Below the pieces are notes generated by a model. The model saw only the letters and a list, made by a program, of their open reading frames with translations. It made no database searches and was not told the DNA's origin. Shown piece after piece: positions 61,838 through 64,000 of a stretch of DNA of 64,000 nt (position 1 is the first letter of the stretch; each line of letters opens with the position of its first letter). The stretch is taken from positions 35,091 to 99,090 of the forward strand of contig JAUYRZ010000007.1 in the NCBI GenBank assembly GCA_030695565.1. Direction: 5' to 3'. The position numbers and the translations under genes were made by a program. The stretch is from Archangium sp. (GTDB lineage: Bacteria > Myxococcota > Myxococcia > Myxococcales > Myxococcaceae).

Positions 61838-62233
61838 ATGAACGCCACCCCCCGACTCCTCTGCGGCCTGTGTCTTTCCGTCATTGCCTGGAGCTGCACG
61901 CCCCCGTGCGAGAGCATCTCCTCGAATCCGCAGACCGTCTGTCATCGTGCTGATGCAGGGACGATCGCCGCTGATGCGCCGTTCGTCATCGAGGGCGAGA
62001 CCTATGCGAGCGGCACGTGTTCCGTCACCGTGGAGGGCGGGCAGATCAACCTCGCGGTCGATGGCATGTCGTGCTCGCGCAGTGACTCGGAACGCGCTGC
62101 TCCGGCGGCGCCCCGCTTCGTGAAGTGCAACGTGCCCGCGCTGCCCGCGGGGACGTACACGATCAAGAGGGGTACGCCGGTCACGTTCACCATCCCCGAG
62201 TCGGCCGACGCAGGGGTTCCGAGGTGTCCGTGA
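61838..62233 (+). CDS. Small Cys-containing lipoprotein, tandem paralog 3
   Basis: VIAWSCTPPCESISSNPQTVCHRADAGTIAADAPFVIEGETY...CSVTVEGGQINLAVDGMSC...CNVPALPAGTYTI. Confidence 0.75.
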   Translation: MNATPRLLCGLCLSVIAWSCTPPCESISSNPQTVCHRADAGTIAADAPFVIEGETYASGTCSVTVEGGQINLAVDGMSCSRSDSERAAPAAPRFVKCNVPALPAGTYTIKRGTPVTFTIPESADAGVPRCP

Positions 62234-62613
62234 GAGTCGCGGCTTTCGGTTTGTTCTTCGCCAGCCTGGGGTGCTCCCCGGAGTGCGAGCCGCTGCCCCC
62301 CGTGCCGCAGCAGATCTGCCTCAGCGCGGTGAGCGCAGCGATCGTCCCTGACGCGTCCTTCGTGCTCGAGGCGACGGGCGCGGTGTACGGCGGCACCTGC
62401 CAGGTGCGCGTCGATGGCGAGCGGATCGAGCTGACCATCGCGGGCCAGACCTGCAGCCGCACCAGCGGAGGCAGCGCCAAGCCCGTGCCGCCGAAACCCA
62501 CGTCGTGCACGATTCCCCCGTTGGCCGCGGGCGCGTACACGGTGAACACGCCCGGCACGACGCCGCTTCAGGTGGCGACTTCGGGTGACTCGGGCGTGCC
62601 GGCCTGTCCGTGA
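62230..62613 (+). CDS. Small Cys-containing lipoprotein, tandem paralog 4
   Basis: GTG start in GTGA overlap; FASLGCSPECEPLPPVPQQICLSAVSAAIVPDASFVLEATG...CQVRVDGERIELTIAGQTC...CTIPPLAAGAYTV. Confidence 0.7.
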   Translation: MRVAAFGLFFASLGCSPECEPLPPVPQQICLSAVSAAIVPDASFVLEATGAVYGGTCQVRVDGERIELTIAGQTCSRTSGGSAKPVPPKPTSCTIPPLAAGAYTVNTPGTTPLQVATSGDSGVPACP

Positions 62614-62623
62614 TTTTGCGGGC

Positions 62624-62665
62624 GAGGCCCTCACCCCGACCCTTTCCCGAAGGGAGAGGGAGCCA
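62624..62665. repeat. Dispersed intergenic palindromic repeat between convergent genes, likely bidirectional terminator
   Basis: gaggccctcaccccgaccctttcccgaagggagagggagccac. Confidence 0.7.
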
Positions 62666-62667
62666 CT

Positions 62668-63531
62668 TCAGGCCGCTTTCGCGACCGTGACCGACGCGTT
62701 GTTCTCCATGAACGCCGCGGGGTCTTCCACCATCTTCTTGAGCAGCTCGAGCGACGAGGCGCAGTACAGCCCGTCTTCGATGCGCTCGTCGAAGGTGTAC
62801 TTCATCGAGCACATCTTCTTCACGGTGACCGCGCCGGTCTCGTCTGCCACCGGCACCAGCTTGGTGCGGCCCAGCGCGGCGAAGAGCGGAATGTTGCCGT
62901 ACTCGTAGAGGTGGTGGAACGCCGACTCGAGCCGCACGCTGCCCAGGTTCGCGATGAACATGCTCGCGTACATGGGGTCTGGGTGAATGAAGCTGCCCGG
63001 CAACAGGTTGACCGAGTCGAGCCAGCGCACCACGCCCACGCCGAAGCGCAGCAACATCGCGGGCAGCTTGAGGAAGAGGTTGAGCTCCTTGTCCATGTGG
63101 CTCTTCTTGTCGCTGCGGCCTTCCTTCACGTCGCCGTGGATGAAGGCGACCGTCTGCTCGAAGGTCATGGTGGGGTCGAACTTGCGCTTGAGCACCACGA
63201 TGGGAGCGCCGTCTTCCATCGACTTCTTCGCAGAGTAGGAGATCCACACGCCGTCGCGCTGGTACACCCGGCTGCCCACCACGAAGCGGTTCATGCGCGG
63301 GCGAACGTGGAGCACGTGCGCGATCGCCCAGGTGAAGAGGTGGAAGACCGTGATGCGCTTCTCGTGCGTCGCGTTGTACGCGTCGATGAACTGCTGGGTC
63401 TTGGTGAGATCCAGGTCCTGCTCGAAGTACACGGCCGACTCGGTCCGTGTGCGCATGAGGAACGGCATCATCTGGCGGAAGGGGGCGACGTCGGTGGCGA
63501 GGAATCCGTCGGGGCGCTTGAAGAGGGGCAT
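62668..63531 (-). CDS. Stand-alone 2-oxoacid dehydrogenase E2/CAT-like acyltransferase domain protein
   Basis: YFEQDLDLTKTQQFIDAYNATHEKRITVFHLFTWAIAHVL; PMYASMFIANLGSVRLESAFHHLYEYGNIPLFAALGRTKLVPV; MKYTFDERIEDGLY. Confidence 0.75.
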   Translation of the reverse strand: MPLFKRPDGFLATDVAPFRQMMPFLMRTRTESAVYFEQDLDLTKTQQFIDAYNATHEKRITVFHLFTWAIAHVLHVRPRMNRFVVGSRVYQRDGVWISYSAKKSMEDGAPIVVLKRKFDPTMTFEQTVAFIHGDVKEGRSDKKSHMDKELNLFLKLPAMLLRFGVGVVRWLDSVNLLPGSFIHPDPMYASMFIANLGSVRLESAFHHLYEYGNIPLFAALGRTKLVPVADETGAVTVKKMCSMKYTFDERIEDGLYCASSLELLKKMVEDPAAFMENNASVTVAKAA

Positions 63532-63748
63532 GCAGGGTCGGTGTGCAGGGCGCGGGCCGAGAAAAGTCTGAATGGTGTCGAGTGGTTATGTGTCTGCGCG
63601 GTGTGAAGCCTGCTCAGTGATGTGCAGGTCGCTTCACGCTCCTGGGAGGGGGTCCTCCCGATGACGTATGGAGGGAAATCAGGCTGCCTTCGATACTCCT
63701 TCAACCAAGCCGCTCCACTCCCGGAGCAGCCCACGAAGGAGTGACACC

Positions 63749-64000
63749 ATGGCGAAGCTCAACAAGCAGATGGCCCTCAAGAAGTCCCGCGGTCAGGGCA
63801 TGACGGAATACATCATCATCGTCGCGCTCATCGCCATCGCTGCCATCGGCGTGATCACCCTCTTCGGCGACAACATCAAGGCGCTGTTCGGCATGTCGGC
63901 TGACGCCCTCGCCGGCGACACCCAGGTCGAGAAGCGCACCAGCAAGTCGCAGGGCAAGCTCGAGAAGAAGAAGCTCACCGACTTCGCCAAGGAAAACGCG
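63749..64000 (+). CDS. Flp-type pilin-like protein (3' end outside window)
   Basis: MAKLNKQMALKKSRGQGMTEYIIIVALIAIAAIGVITLFGDNIKALFGMSADALAGDTQVEKRTSKSQGKLEKKKLTDFAKENA; AGGAG upstream; no stop before window end. Confidence 0.85.
   Translation, partial: MAKLNKQMALKKSRGQGMTEYIIIVALIAIAAIGVITLFGDNIKALFGMSADALAGDTQVEKRTSKSQGKLEKKKLTDFAKENA

Noticed and set aside
63620-63665. ctgggagggggtcctcccg hairpin as sRNA or attenuator
   Set aside because: Short hairpin without a clear U-tract or conserved structure; insufficient evidence

Overview
64 kb high-GC chromosomal window, probably from a myxobacterium or relative (TIGR02265/DUF2378-like protein, many secreted Cys-rich 'DAGxxxDGG' lipoproteins, Ser/Thr kinase fused to a PilZ-like domain). 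It is densely coding. Recognisable genes include an M29-type aminopeptidase, a DAACS symporter, an ECF42-type sigma factor with YCII and VOC proteins, a LysR regulator, a TrmN6-like methyltransferase, three-gene pntAA-pntAB-pntB, argG, tyrS, a PhoD-like phosphatase, a PhnD-like binding protein, a MazEF-like toxin-antitoxin pair, an ECF sigma/FecR operon, a VanZ-like protein, a TVP38-like protein and an Flp-type pilin cut by the window end. I saw no rRNA, tRNA, CRISPR array, prophage or intact transposon. Best finds: (1) a peroxiredoxin-like lipoprotein split in the ORF track by an in-frame TGA exactly where a CPYC Cys is expected (UPYC), followed by a bacterial SECIS-like hairpin, so a probable selenoprotein; (2) four tandem paralogous small Cys-containing lipoproteins; (3) a 65-aa protein with three 60-bp-period repeats of HPIPRCPPMN; (4) a MazEF-like module flanked by ~183-bp direct repeats that duplicate the overlapping 3' ends of two convergent genes; (5) an RND-like protein that kept the periplasmic porter regions but lost the membrane bundle; (6) several decayed genes (Uma2, DUF3494 ice-binding-like, amber-interrupted lipoprotein, Rossmann-deleted oxidoreductase, frameshifted VanZ-HEAT). 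All calls come from reading the sequence by eye; no searches were run.
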